Shown piece by piece: positions 12,665-26,659 of a stretch of DNA of 64,000 bases. The notes below the pieces were generated by a model. It made no database searches. It worked only from the letters and a program-made list of their open reading frames with translations, and was not told the DNA's origin. The position numbers and the translations under genes are program-made. The stretch is from Atherix ibis (lineage: Eukaryota > Arthropoda > Insecta > Diptera > Athericidae): positions 393,501 through 457,500 of the forward strand of contig CATQJD010000135.1 of the NCBI GenBank assembly GCA_958298945.1, given 5' to 3'. How positions within the stretch are numbered: the stretch's first letter is position 1; each line of letters opens with the position of its first letter.

Positions 12665-15600
12665 AACAACAAACCGCAAACAAAAACAAGAAACAACTAA
12701 CAAAAAACAACAAACAACATACAACGTACAACAAACAACAATCAAGAAACAATAAACAAGAAAAAATAAACAACAAATAAAAAACAACGAACAGCATCCA
12801 GCAAACAGCAAACAATATACAATACAAAACAAGCAACAAATAATAAACAACAAACAACAACAAATAAACCAAAAACAGCAATCAACAAATAATAAAAAAC
12901 GAACAACATACAACGAACAGCAAACAACATACAGCAACCAATAAACAACAATCAAGAAACAACAAACAAGAAACAATAAACAACAAATAACAAACAACGA
13001 ACAGCAACCAACAAACAGCAAACAATATACAATAAAAAACAAGCAACAAATAATAAACAACAAAACAATAAACATTTAAAAAAAACAACAAAGAATAAAC
13101 AGAAAACAACAAGCAACAAAGAACAAACAACAAACAACAAACAGCAAACAGCAAACATGGAACAACAAACAAAAAACAACAAAGAATAAACAGAAAACAA
13201 CAACCAACAACAACAAACAACAAACAACATACAATACATAACAAACAACGAATAATAAACAACAAACAACTAACAATAAACAACAAACAAGAAACACCAA
13301 ACAACAAACAACGAGCAGCAATCAACAAATCCACAAATAACATACAATAAATAACAAACAATAAAAAACAAAAAACAAAAAACAAAAAACAAACAATAAA
13401 CAACAAACAACAAACAAAAAAGAGAAAACAACAAATAACAAACAACAAAGAATAAACAACAAACGACAAACAACAAACAACAAACAACAAGCAACAAACA
13501 ACAAACAACAAACAAAAACCAAATAAGGACCAACAGAAAACAACAAGCAACAAACAGCAATCAACAAAAAACAAACAACAAGCAATAAACCACAAACAAA
13601 AACAACAAACAACAAATAATAGACAACAAACACCATACATCAAACAGTAACCAACAAACAGCAAACAACATGCAATACAGAACAGGCAACAAACAACAAA
13701 AAATAAACAACAAAAAAACAACGAACAGCAACAAACAAACAACAAACAATAAACAGCAACCATCAAATCCACAAACAAAATACAATAAATAACAAACAAC
13801 AAAAAACAAAAAACAGACAAATAACAATAAACAACAAACAAGGAACAGCAACCAACAAACATCAAACAACATACAATACACAACAAGCAACAAATAATAA
13901 ACACCAAACAACTAAAAATATACAACACACAAGAAACAAAAAAACAACAAACAACAAATCAACAAAGCCAGAAACAACATACAATAATTAACAAACAACA
14001 AAAAAACAAAAAACAAACACAACCAACAAACAACAAACAACAAAGAACAAACAACAAACAACAAACAGCAAACAGCAAACATGGAACAACAAACCAAAAA
14101 CAACAAAGAATAAACAGAAAACAACAAGCAACAACAACAAACAAATAACAACAAACAATAAACAATAAAAAACAAACAAAAAAATAAGCAACAGAAAATA
14201 CAATACAAACTATAAGCAACAAACAATAAACAGCAAACAACAAGCAACAAGAACAAACAACAAACAACAAGCAACAAACAATAAACAACAAACAACAAAC
14301 AACAAACAATAAACACAAACAACAAACAACGAACAGCAACCAACAAATAGCAAACAACATACAACGTACAACAAACAACAATCAAGAAACAACAAACAAG
14401 AAACAATAAATAACAAATAACAAACAACGAACAGCAACCAACAAACAGCAAACAATATACAATACAAAACAAGCAACAAATAATAAACAACAAACAATAA
14501 AAAAAAAAACAACAAACAACAAAGAACAAACAACAAACAAAAACCAATAAACAGCAAACAAGGAACAACAAACAATAAACAATAAAAAACGAACAAAAAA
14601 ATAAGCAACAGCAAATAAAATACAACTTTAAACAACAAACAGCAAACAATAAACAGCAAACAACAAGCAACAAGAACAAACAACAAACAACAAACTACAA
14701 ACAATAAACAACAAACAACAAACAACAAACAACAAACAATTAACACAAACAACATACAACGAACAGCAACCAACAAACAGCAAACAACATACAAAGTACA
14801 ATAAAAAACAATCAAGAAACAACAAGCCACAAATAATAAACAACGAACAACTAATAATAAACAACAAACAAAAAACAACAAACGGCAATCAACAAATCCA
14901 CAAATAACATACAATAAATAAAAAACAACGAAAAACAAAAAACAAACAACAAACAATAAACAACAAACAACAAACAAACAACAACAAACAACAAACAACA
15001 AACAACAAAGAACAAACAACAAACAACAAACAACAAACAACAAACAACAAACAACAAACAACAAACAACAAACAACAAACAACAAACAACAAACAACAAA
15101 CAACAAACAACAAACAACAAAAAACAAACAACAAACAACAAACAACAAACAGCAACCAACAAACAGCAAACAACATACAAAGTACAATAAACAACATTCA
15201 AGAAACAACAAGCCACAAATAATAAACAACAAACAACTAATAATAAACAACAAACAAAAAACAAACAAAGAACAAACCGCAATCAACAAATCCACAAACA
15301 ACATACAATAAATAAAAAACAACAAAAAACAAAAAAACAAACAACAAACAACAAACAAACAACAACAAACAAGAAACAACAAACAACAAACAACATACCT
15401 CAAACAACAACCAATAAACAACAAACAAGGAACAACAAACAATAAACAACAAACAGCAATCAACATATTCACAAACAATATACAATAAACAACAAATTAC
15501 GAACAATAAACACCAAACAATAAATAAGAAAATAAAAAACTATAAACAATAAACAACATACAACGATCAACAATTAACAATCAACAAACAACACTCAACA

Positions 15601-18600
15601 AACAATAAACAACAAACAACAAACAAAAAACAACAAACCGCAAACAAAAACAAGAAACAACTAACAACAAACAACAAACAAAATACAACGTACAACAAAC
15701 AATAATCAAGAAACAACAAATAAGAAACATTAAACAACCCACAACAAACAACGAACAGCAACCAACAAACAGCAAACAATATACAATACAAAACAAGAAA
15801 CAAATAATAAACAACAAACAACAACAAATAAACCAAAAACAGCAATCAACAAATAATAAAAAACGAACAACATACAACGAACAGCAAACAACATACAGCA
15901 ACCAATAAACAACAATCAAGAAACAACAAACAAGAAACAATAAACAACAAATAACAAACAACGAACAGCAACCAACAAACAGCAAACAATATACAATAAA
16001 AAACAAGCAACAAATAATAAACAACAAAACAATAAACATTTAAAAAAAACAACAAAGAATAAACAGAAAACAACAAGCAACAAAGAACAAACAACAAACA
16101 ACAAACAGCAAACAGCAAACATGGAACAACAAACAAAAAACAACAAAGAATAAACAGAAAACAACAACCAACAACAACAAACAACAAACAACATACAATA
16201 CATAACAAACAACGAATAATAAACAACAAACAACTAACAATAAACAACAAACAAGAAACACCAAACAACAAACAACGAGCAGCAATCAACAAATCCACAA
16301 ATAACATACAATAAATAACAAACAATAAAAAACAAAAAACAAAAAACAAAAAACAAACAATAAACAACAAACAACAAACAAAAAACAGAAAACAACAAAT
16401 AACAAACAACAAAGAATAAACAACAAACGACAAACAACAAACAACAAACAACAAGCAACAAACAACAAACAACAAACAAAAACCAAATAAGGACCAACAG
16501 AAAACAACAAGCAACAAACAGCAATCAACAAAAAACAAACAACAAGCAATAAACCACAAACAAAAACAACAAACAACAAATAATAGACAACAAACACCAT
16601 ACATCAAACAGTAACCAACAAACAGCAAACAACATGCAATACAGAACAGGCAACAAACAACAAAAAATAAACAACAAAAAAACAACGAACAGCAACAAAC
16701 AAACAACAAACAATAAACAGCAACCATCAAATCCACAAACAAAATACAATAAATAACAAACAACAAAAAACAAAAAACAGACAAATAACAATAAACAACA
16801 AACAAGGAACAGCAACCAACAAACATCAAACAACATACAATACACAACAAGCAACAAATAATAAACACCAAACAACTAAAAATATACAACACACAAGAAA
16901 CAAAAAAACAACAAACAACAAATCAACAAAGCCAGAAACAACATACAATAATTAACAAACAACAAAAAAACAAAAAACAAACACAACCAACAAACAACAA
17001 ACAACAAAGAACAAACAACAAACAACAAACAGCAAACAGCAAACATGGAACAACAAACCAAAAACAACAAAGAATAAACAGAAAACAACAAGCAACAACA
17101 ACAAACAAATAACAACAAACAATAAACAATAAAAAACAAACAAAAAAATAGACAACAGAAAATACAATACAAACTATAAACAACAAACAATAAACAGCAA
17201 ACAACAAGCAACAAGAACAAACAACAAACAACAAGCAACAAACAATAAACACAAACAACAAACAACGAACAGCAACCAACAAATAGCAAACAACATACAA
17301 CGTACAACAAACAACAATCAAGAAACAACAAACAAGAAACAATAAATAACAAATAACAAACAACGAACAGCAACCAACAAACAGCAAACAATATACAATA
17401 CAAAACAAGCAACAAATAATAAACAACAAACAATAAAAAAAAAACAACAAACAACAAAGAACAAACAACAAACAAAAACCAATAAACAGCAAACAAGGAA
17501 CAACAAACAATAAACAATAAAAAACGAACAAAAAAATAAGCAACAGCAAATAAAATACAACTTTAAACAACAAACAGCAAACAATAAACAGCAAACAACA
17601 AGCAACAAGAACAAACAACAAACAACAAACTACAAACAATAAACAACAAACAACAAACAACAAACAACAAACAATTAACACAAACAACATACAACGAACA
17701 GCAACCAACAAACAGCAAACAACATACAAAGTACAATAAAAAACAATCAAGAAACAACAAGCCACAAATAATAAACAACGAACAACTAATAATAAACAAC
17801 AAACAAAAAACAACAAACCGCAATCAACAAATCCACAAATAACATACAATAAATAAAAAACAACGAAAAACAAAAAACAAACAACAAACAACAAACAACA
17901 AACAACAAACAAACAACAACAAACAACAAACAACAAACAACAAACAACAAACAACAAACAACAAACAACAAACAACAAACAACAAACAACAAACAACAAA
18001 CAACAAACAACAAACAACAAACAACAAAAAACAAACAACAAACAACAAACAACAAACAGCAACCAACAAACAGCAAACAACATACAAAGTACAATAAACA
18101 ACATTCAAGAAACAACAAGCCACAAATAATAAACAACAAACAACTAATAATAAACAACAAACAAAAAACAAACAAAGAACAAACCGCAATCAACAAATCC
18201 ACAAACAACATACAATAAATAAAAAACAACAAAAAACAAAAAAACAAACAACAAACAACAAACAAACAACAACAAACAAGAAACAACAAACAACAAACAA
18301 CAAACCTCAAACAACAACCAATAAACAACAAACAAGGAACAACAAACAATAAACAACAAACAGCAATCAACATATTCACAAACAATATACAATAAACAAC
18401 AAATTACGAACAATAAACACCAAACAATAAATAAGAAAATAAAAAACTATAAACAATAAACAACATACAACAATCAACAAACAACACTCAACAAACAATA
18501 AACAACAAACAACAAACAAAAAACAACAAACCGCAAACAAAAACAAGAAACAACTAACAACAAACAACAAACAAAATACAACGTACAACAAACAATAATC

Positions 18601-18715
18601 AAGAAACAACAAATAAGAAACATTAAACAACCCACAACAAACAACGAACAGCAACCAACAAACAGCAAACAATATACAATACAAAACAAGAAACAAATAA
18701 TAAACAACAAACAAC
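12665..18715. repeat. 2.9-kb higher-order repeat inside the heptamer array, about 2.1 copies
   Basis: Long strings of rare variants recur in the same order. The landmark CAAACCGCAAACAAAAAC occurs at 12670, 15634 and 18527 (spacings 2964 and 2893). Copy 1 runs about 12665-15590, copy 2 about 15590-18490, and a third copy is lost after about 18715. Copies 1 and 2 are nearly identical over long tracts, for example around 13076 versus 16040. Small length differences come from gains and losses of 7-bp units. This shows recent unequal exchange or segmental duplication within diverged satellite. Confidence 0.88.
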
Positions 18716-19539
18716 AAACGACAAACAATAAACAACAACCAAGAAACAACAAACAACAAACAATAAACAACAAAAAACAAAAAATGAACAGCAAAAAACA
18801 AACAACCAAACAACATGCAATACAGAAAAAGCAAGAAACAACAACAAAAACAACAAGCAACGTACAGCAATCAACAAACGGCAAACAACATACAAAACAA
18901 AACAAGCAACAAAAAATAAACAACAAACAATAAACAACAAACAACAAACAACAAACAATAAACAACAACCAAGAAACAAAAAACAACAAACAATAAACAA
19001 CAACCAAGAAACAAGAAACAACAAATCACAAACAACAAACAACAAACAGTAATCAACAAATAATAAAAAACAAACAACATACAACGAACAGCAAACAACA
19101 TACAATACACAACAAGTAACAAATAACAAACAACAAACAACAAACAATAAACAACAATCAACAAACAACAAACAACAAACAGCAACCAACATATTCACAA
19201 ACAATATACAATAAACAACATATCACGAACAAGAAACAACAAACAATAAAAAAGAAAACAACAAACTATAAACAATAAACAACATACAACGACCCACAAT
19301 TAACAATCAACAAACAACAAACAGCAAAAAATAAACAACAAACAACATATAATGAACAGCAACCAAAAAACAGCAAACAACATACAATACACGACAAACA
19401 ACAAATAATAAACCACAAACAACTAACAATAAACAACAAACACGAAACAACAAACAACTAACAACAAGCAGCAATCAACAAATCCACAAATAACATACAA
19501 TAAATAACAAACAACAAAAAACAAAAAACAAAAAACAAA

Positions 19540-21175
19540 CAACAAACAACAAACAACAAAAAACAAACAACAAACAACAAACAACAAACAACAAACAACA
19601 AACAAACAATAACAAACAACAAACAACAAACAACAAACAACAAACAACAAACAACAAACAACAAACAACAAACAACAAACAACAAACAACAAACAACAAA
19701 CAACAAACAACAAACAACAAACAACAAACAACAAACAACAAACAACAAACAACAAACAACAAACAACAAACAACAAACAACAAACAATAAACTACAAACA
19801 ACAAACAACAAAAAAGAAACAACAAACAACAAACAACAAACAACAAACAACAAACAACAAACAACAAACAACAAACAACAAACAACAAACAACAAACAAC
19901 AAACAACAAACAACAAACAACAAACAACAAACAACAAACAACAAACAACAAACAATAAGCACCAAACAACAAACAACAAACAACAAACAAAAAACAATAA
20001 AGGACCAACAGAAAACAACAAGCAACAAACAGCAATCAACAAACAACAAACAACAAGCAATAAACCACAATCAAAAAACAACAAACATCAAAGAACAAAC
20101 AACAAACAACAAACAACCAACAACAAACAATAAAAAATAAAAAACTAACAAAAAAATAAGCAACAGAAAATAAAAAACAAACGATAGACAACAAACAACA
20201 AACAATAAACAGCAAAAAACGAGCAACAAGAAAAAACAACAAACAACAAACAACAAACAAAATACAACGTACAACAAACAACAATCAAGAAACAACAAAC
20301 AAGAAACATTAAACAACCAACAACAAACAGCGATTAGCAACCAACAAACAGCAAACTATATATAATACAAAAGAAGCAACAAATAATAAACAACAAACAA
20401 CAAACAACAAACAATAAACTACAACCAAGAAACAACAAACAACTAACAACAAGCAGCAATCAACAAATCCACAAATAACATACAATAAATAATAAACAAC
20501 AAAAAACAAAAAACAAAAAACAAAAAACAAACAACAAACAACAAACAACAAACAACAAACAACAAACAACTAAAAACAAGCAACAAACAACAAACAACAA
20601 ACAACAAACAACAAACAACAAACAACAAACAACAAACAACAAACAACAAACAACAAACAACCAATAACAAACAACAAACAACAAACAACAAACAACAAAC
20701 AACAAACAACAAACAACAAACAACAAACAACAAACAACAAACAACAAACAACAAACAACAAACAACAAACAACAAACAACAAACAACAAACAACAAACAA
20801 CAAACAACAAACAACAAACAACAAACAACAAACAACAAACAACAAACAACAAACAACAAACAACAAACAACAAACAACAAACAACAAACAACAAACAACA
20901 AACAACAAACAACAAACAACAAACAACAAACAACAAACAAAAAACAACAAACAACAAACAACAAACAACAAACAACAAACAACAAACAACAAACAACAAA
21001 CAACAAACAACAAAAAACAAACAACAAACAACAAACAACAAACAACAAACAACAAACAACAAACAACAAACAACAAACAACAAACAACAAACAACAAACA
21101 ACAAACAACAAACAACAAACAACAAACAACAAACAACAAACAACAAACAACAAACAACAAACAACAAACAAAAAA
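19540..21175. repeat. homogeneous AAACAAC core of the satellite
   Basis: Here the heptamer is repeated with very few substitutions, mainly in 19540-19950 and 20580-21175. Short diverged islands such as the one containing AAAGGACCAACAGAAAACAA occur twice (about 20000 and 21180), so the pure block and its flank were themselves duplicated (offset about 1.18 kb). Confidence 0.85.
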
Positions 21176-21844
21176 CAATAAAGGACCAACAGAAAACAAC
21201 AAGCAACAAACAGCAATCAACAAACAACAAACAACAAGCAATAAACCACAAACAAAAAACAACAAACATCAAAGAACAAACAACAAACAACGAACAACCA
21301 ACAACAAACAATAAACAATAAAAAACTAACAAAAAATTAAGCAACAGAAAATAAAAAACAAACTATAGACAACAAACAACAAACAATAAACAACAAGCAA
21401 CAAGCAACAAGAAAAAACAACAAACAACAAACAACAAACAATAAACAGCAAACAACAAACAACAAACAGCAATCAACAAACAACAAACAACAAACAATAA
21501 ACAACAAACAACTAACAACATACAGCAAAAGGCAAACATGAAAAATGAACAAAAAAAACACATAACAAACAGAAATAAACAATAAACAGCAAACAACAAA
21601 CAATTACCAAAAAACAACAAACAATAAACCACCAACAAAAAACAAACAATAGAAAATAAAAAACAAAATATAACCAACAAACAACAAAGAATAAACAGCA
21701 AAAAAACCAACAAGCAACCAGAACAAATACAAATAGCAAATAACAAACAACAAACGCAAAACAACAAACAGCAATCAACAAACAACAAACAACAAGCAAT
21801 AAACAACAAACAAAAAACAATAAACATCAAACAACAAACAACAA

Positions 21845-22190
21845 ACAACAAACAATAAACAATAAACAATAAACAATAAACAATAAACAATAAACAATAA
21901 ACATTAAACAATAAACAATAAACAATAAACAATAAACAATAAACAATAAACAATAAACAATAAACAATAAACAATAAACAATAAACAATAAACAATAAAC
22001 AATAAACAATAAACAATAAACAATAAACAATAAACAATAAACAATAAACAATAAACAATAAACAATAAACAATAAACAATAAACAATAAACAATAAACAA
22101 TAAACAATAAACAATAAACAATAAACAATAAACAATAAACAATAAACAATAAACAAAAAACAATAAACAATAAACAATAAACAATAAACA
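21845..22190. repeat. homogeneous AAACAAT block
   Basis: Roughly 49 consecutive copies of the variant heptamer AAACAAT with only two or three irregular units (near 21900 and 22150). The change from AAACAAC to AAACAAT is abrupt on both sides, as expected for a local expansion of one variant unit. Confidence 0.9.
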
Positions 22191-25100
22191 ACAAACAATA
22201 AACAACAAATAACAAACAAGAAAACTCAAACAACAAACAATGAACAACAAATAACAAACAATAAACAACATACAATAAACAAAAACAACAAACACATATA
22301 CACAGCAAACAACGAACAACAAACACTAAATAATAAACAACAAAAAATAAATAACGAAGATAAACAATAAAAACAAACAACAAACAGCAAACAACGAACA
22401 ACAAACAACAAATAACAAACAAATAAACAGCAAACAACTAACAACAAACAACAAACCACAAAGAGTAAACAACAAACAATAAACAACAAACATCAAATAA
22501 CAAACAACAAACAACGTACAATTACCAACAAAGAATAAACTACAAATAAGAAGAATCAAACAACAAAAAACAAACACAAAGAACAAACAATAAGGAACAA
22601 ACAACAAAGTATAAACAACAAATAACAAACAAGAAGCAAGAAATGGAAACAACAAACAACAGACTACAAACATTAAACAATATACAACAAACAACAAAGA
22701 ATAAACAGCAAATAATAAACAACAAAAAGCAAAGGAAAAGCACAAATAACAAGAAACGAAAAACAAAGAACAAACAACAAAGAACAAAGGACACACAACA
22801 AATAACAAACAAAATAGGACAAACAACAAACAATACACAGCAAACCACAAAGAGGAAATAATAAACAACAGACAACAAACATTAAACAACAAACAACAAA
22901 CAACAAACTGCAAACAAAAAACAACAAATAACAACCAAAAATAACAAACAACAAAAATAAACAATGAACAACAAACAACAAAACACAAACCAAAAACAAT
23001 AAACAACAAACAATAAACTACAAAAACATAAAACAAACAACATATAGTATATTAAACGACAAAAACCAAACAACAAACAACAAAAAATAAACAACAAACA
23101 AGAAATATTAAATAATAAACAACAATCAACAAATACTTCATTTCAAAAAAAACAAACAACAAACAACAAACTACCAACAACAAGCACCAAATAACAAACA
23201 ACGAATAATAAACAACGAATTACAAACAACAAATAATAAACAACAAGCAACAAACAACAAACGATAAACAACAGACAACAGACAACAAATAATAAACAAC
23301 AAACAACAAATAAAAAATAAAAAAACACAAAAAACAATAATCATAAACAAATAACAACAAACAAAAAAACAAAAAACAACAGAGAACAAATAACAAAGAA
23401 CAAACAACAAACAAAACAGTAAACAACAATTAACAAACAACAACAACAACAATGAAAAAACAATATAGAACAAAGAATAAAGAACAAATAACAAAGAACA
23501 AACAACAATAAACAAACAACAAATAAAAAAGAACAAAGAACAAAGAATAAAGAATAAAGAATTAAGCACAAACAACAAACAACAAATAAGAAACAATAAA
23601 CAACAAACAACATAAAATAAACAACCAACAGCAAACAACAAATAACAAACACCAAAGACCAAACAATAAGGACAAACAACAAAGGATAAAGAACAAATTA
23701 GAAACCACAAAAAAAAAACAAAAAAAAAAAAAACAACTCACAACAAATAAGAATTAACAAACAACAAACAACCAACGGCAAACTACAAAATAAAAACAAC
23801 AAACAGCAAATAACAAACAACGAATAATAAGTAAAACACAACAAAAAATAACAAACAACAAAGATAAGACAACAAACACCAAAGAACGAGCAACAAAGAC
23901 CAAACAATAAATAATAAACAATAATTAACAATCTACAAAGGACAAAGAAAAGAGAGCAGACCCGAAACAATAAATAAAAAGAACAAACAACAAAGAACAA
24001 ATAATAAAGAACAAAAAACAAAAGCCAAACAACAAATTGCATAAAATAAAGAAAAAAGAATAAAGAATAAAGAATAAAGAATAAAGAATAAAGAATAAAA
24101 ACAATTAGCAAATAACGTAGGAAAAAAACAAATAACAAGGGACAAACACCAAAGAACCAACAACAATGAATGCACAACAAACAACAAAGAACAGAAAACA
24201 GACAACAAAGAACAAAGAACAAACAATAAACAGAAAACAACAAAGACCAAACAATAAAGTAGAAATAGCAAAGAACAAGTAAAAAAGGACAAAAAAAGGA
24301 CAGACCCCAGACAATAAACAAAAAAGGACCAATTACAAAGAACGAACAATAAAGAACAAAATATAAAGAATAAAAACAAACAACAACAAAAACAAAGAAC
24401 AAAGAACAAACAACAAAAAACGGAAAACAATGAACAAAAAACAAACAACAAATAAAAAAGACCGAACAACAAATAATAAAATATTAACTACAAGCAACAA
24501 AAAATAAAGAGCAAAAAACATACAACAAACAACAATCAATAACCAACAAATAAAAAAATAACAAATAACAAACCACAATCAACAAACAAGAAACAACAAA
24601 AACAACACAAAAAACAAGAAAGAATAAAAAACAAAGATAAAACAACAAAAAACAATAAGCAAAGGACAAACAACAAAGAACAAACAATAAACCACAAACA
24701 ACGAGGAACAAACAACAAAAAATAAAAAACAAAGAACAAACAAAAAATAACAAACAAAAACAACAAACAATAAACACCAAACAATAAACAACACACAATC
24801 AACAACAAAAAACAAACAAAAAACAACAATTTACAAAAAACAAACAACAAAGCATGAACAATAAAATAAAGAACGAACAACAAAGAATCCCCAACAAAGA
24901 CAAACATCAAATATTGTAGCAGTCAAAAAAGGATAAACAACCAAAAGCGAAGACCGCAAACTATGAAAAAAATAAAGACTAAATGACAAAGAATGCAAAG
25001 AAATAACAAATAACAAAGATTAAAGAACAAAGAACGAACAACAACAACAAAGAACCAAAACCAACGACCAAACAAGAAACAGCAAATAAAAAAACAAACA

Positions 25101-26659
25101 ACCAATAACATTCAACGGAAAAACAACTATAAATAATAGGCAGCAACCGACAAACAACAAACAATAAAAACCAAACAACAAATAATAAACGACAGAAAAA
25201 ACAACAAATAACAAACAATATATAGCAGACAACACACACCAAACAACAAAAAATATACAACAAACAACAAATAATAATCTACAAAAAAAAACTACAAAAA
25301 ACTTGTACCAAACAACAAACAACAATCAACAAATAAAAAAACAAACAAGAAAAAAATAGAGACCAAAGAACAAACACCAAAGAACAAAAAACAAAGAACA
25401 AACATCAAAGAAAAAACAACAAAAAATAAAGAACAGAGACAAAACAGTAAACAATAGAGAACAAACAACAAAAAACAAAGACCAAACAACAGAGAACAAT
25501 CAACAAAGGACAAACAACAATGCACAAACAATAAACCACAAATAACTAAGAACGAATAATAAAAAATAAAAAACATCCAAAAACAAAATACAAGAAACAA
25601 CAAACAACAAACGACAACAAACAATAAATAAACAACAATAAATAATAAACAACAAACAACAAAATAAATATAAACAACAAACAACAAACAAGAACTACAA
25701 TTAACAAACAACAAACAACAATGAATAAACATCAATCAAAAAATGGCAAATAATAAATACCAAAGAACAAACAACAAGAACAAACAACAGAAAATAAAGA
25801 ACAAAGATAAAACCACAAAAAATCAAAGAACGAACAACAAAGAACACACAACAAAGAACAAACAACAAATAACAATTAATAAATGCCAAACAACAAAGAG
25901 AGGACCACAAACATTAAACAAAAAATAACAAACAACAAAGAACAATTAATAAAGAATTAAAATTAGCGAACAAACAAGAAACAAGAAATTAAAAAAACCA
26001 ACAGCCAATAACATACAACGGACAAACAACAAACAACAATCAACAAACAAAAAATAAACAACCAAAAATAAAAACCAAAGAACAAACAACAAAGAACAAT
26101 TTCAAAGAACAAACAACAAAAAATAAACAACAAAGACTTTACAACAAAGAACAACATTTATAAATGAATAAATAATAAAGAACAAAGGACAATTAACAAA
26201 CAAAAAGAATAAATAACTATCAAAAAACAGCAACTAATAAATAACAAAGAAAAATCAACAAGAACAAACAACAAACAATAAAACGTAAAGATAAAACCAC
26301 AAAAAAAACAGAGAAGGAACAACAAAGAACACATAACAAAAAAAAAACAACAAATAACAATCAAGAAAGGTCAAACAACAAAGAATAAAAAATAAAGAAT
26401 AAATTAATAAGAACAAATAAAAAAGAACAAACAACAAACAACAAACAGGATAAAACAAACAAGAAAGAACAAACAACAAACAACAAACGACAGATAACAA
26501 CCAATGCAAAACAACAAACAATAAACAAAAAAACACAAACAACAAAGAATAAAGAATAGAATAAAAAAAGGAACAACAAATAACACAGAGCAAAGAAGAA
26601 AGAACAAACAACAAAGAACAAAAAACAAGGAACAAAAATAACTTGGCGTAGCTGGTAGG

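Larger units (their letters stand above)
12420..26638. repeat. 7-bp satellite array, AAACAAC family with variants
   Basis: About 14.2 kb built from 7-bp units AAACAAC (TTGTTTG on the other strand) with variants AAACAAT, AAATAAC, AAACAGC, AACGAAC, AAAGAAC and single-base slippage. The edges (12.4-19 kb and 22.3-26.6 kb) are strongly diverged; the centre (19.5-21.2 kb) is almost pure. The minus strand contains almost no stop codons in any frame, because GTTTGTT repeats read as runs of Val, Cys, Leu and Phe. This produces apparent ORFs of up to 422 codons that are not genes. A-rich heptamer satellites including AAACAAC are known from the Drosophila virilis group. The unit match is seen; kinship is inferred. 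Confidence 0.96.

Noticed and set aside
22643..22861. Plus-strand open frame rich in Asn, Gln, Thr and Lys within the satellite
   Set aside because: Same cause: a chance stretch without stops in A-rich satellite sequence.
12395..26635. Dozens of long minus-strand open frames (up to 422 codons) rich in Leu, Val, Cys and Phe, looking like multi-pass membrane proteins
   Set aside because: They are translations of the 7-bp satellite. All three frames are open because GTTTGTT units contain no stop; composition repeats with the unit and there is no start context or conserved domain.
12410..26638. Telomere repeat array maintained by telomerase
   Set aside because: Units are A/C-rich heptamers lacking a G-rich strand with GGG runs, are interstitial in the window and diverge outward. 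Dipterans generally lack telomerase repeats.
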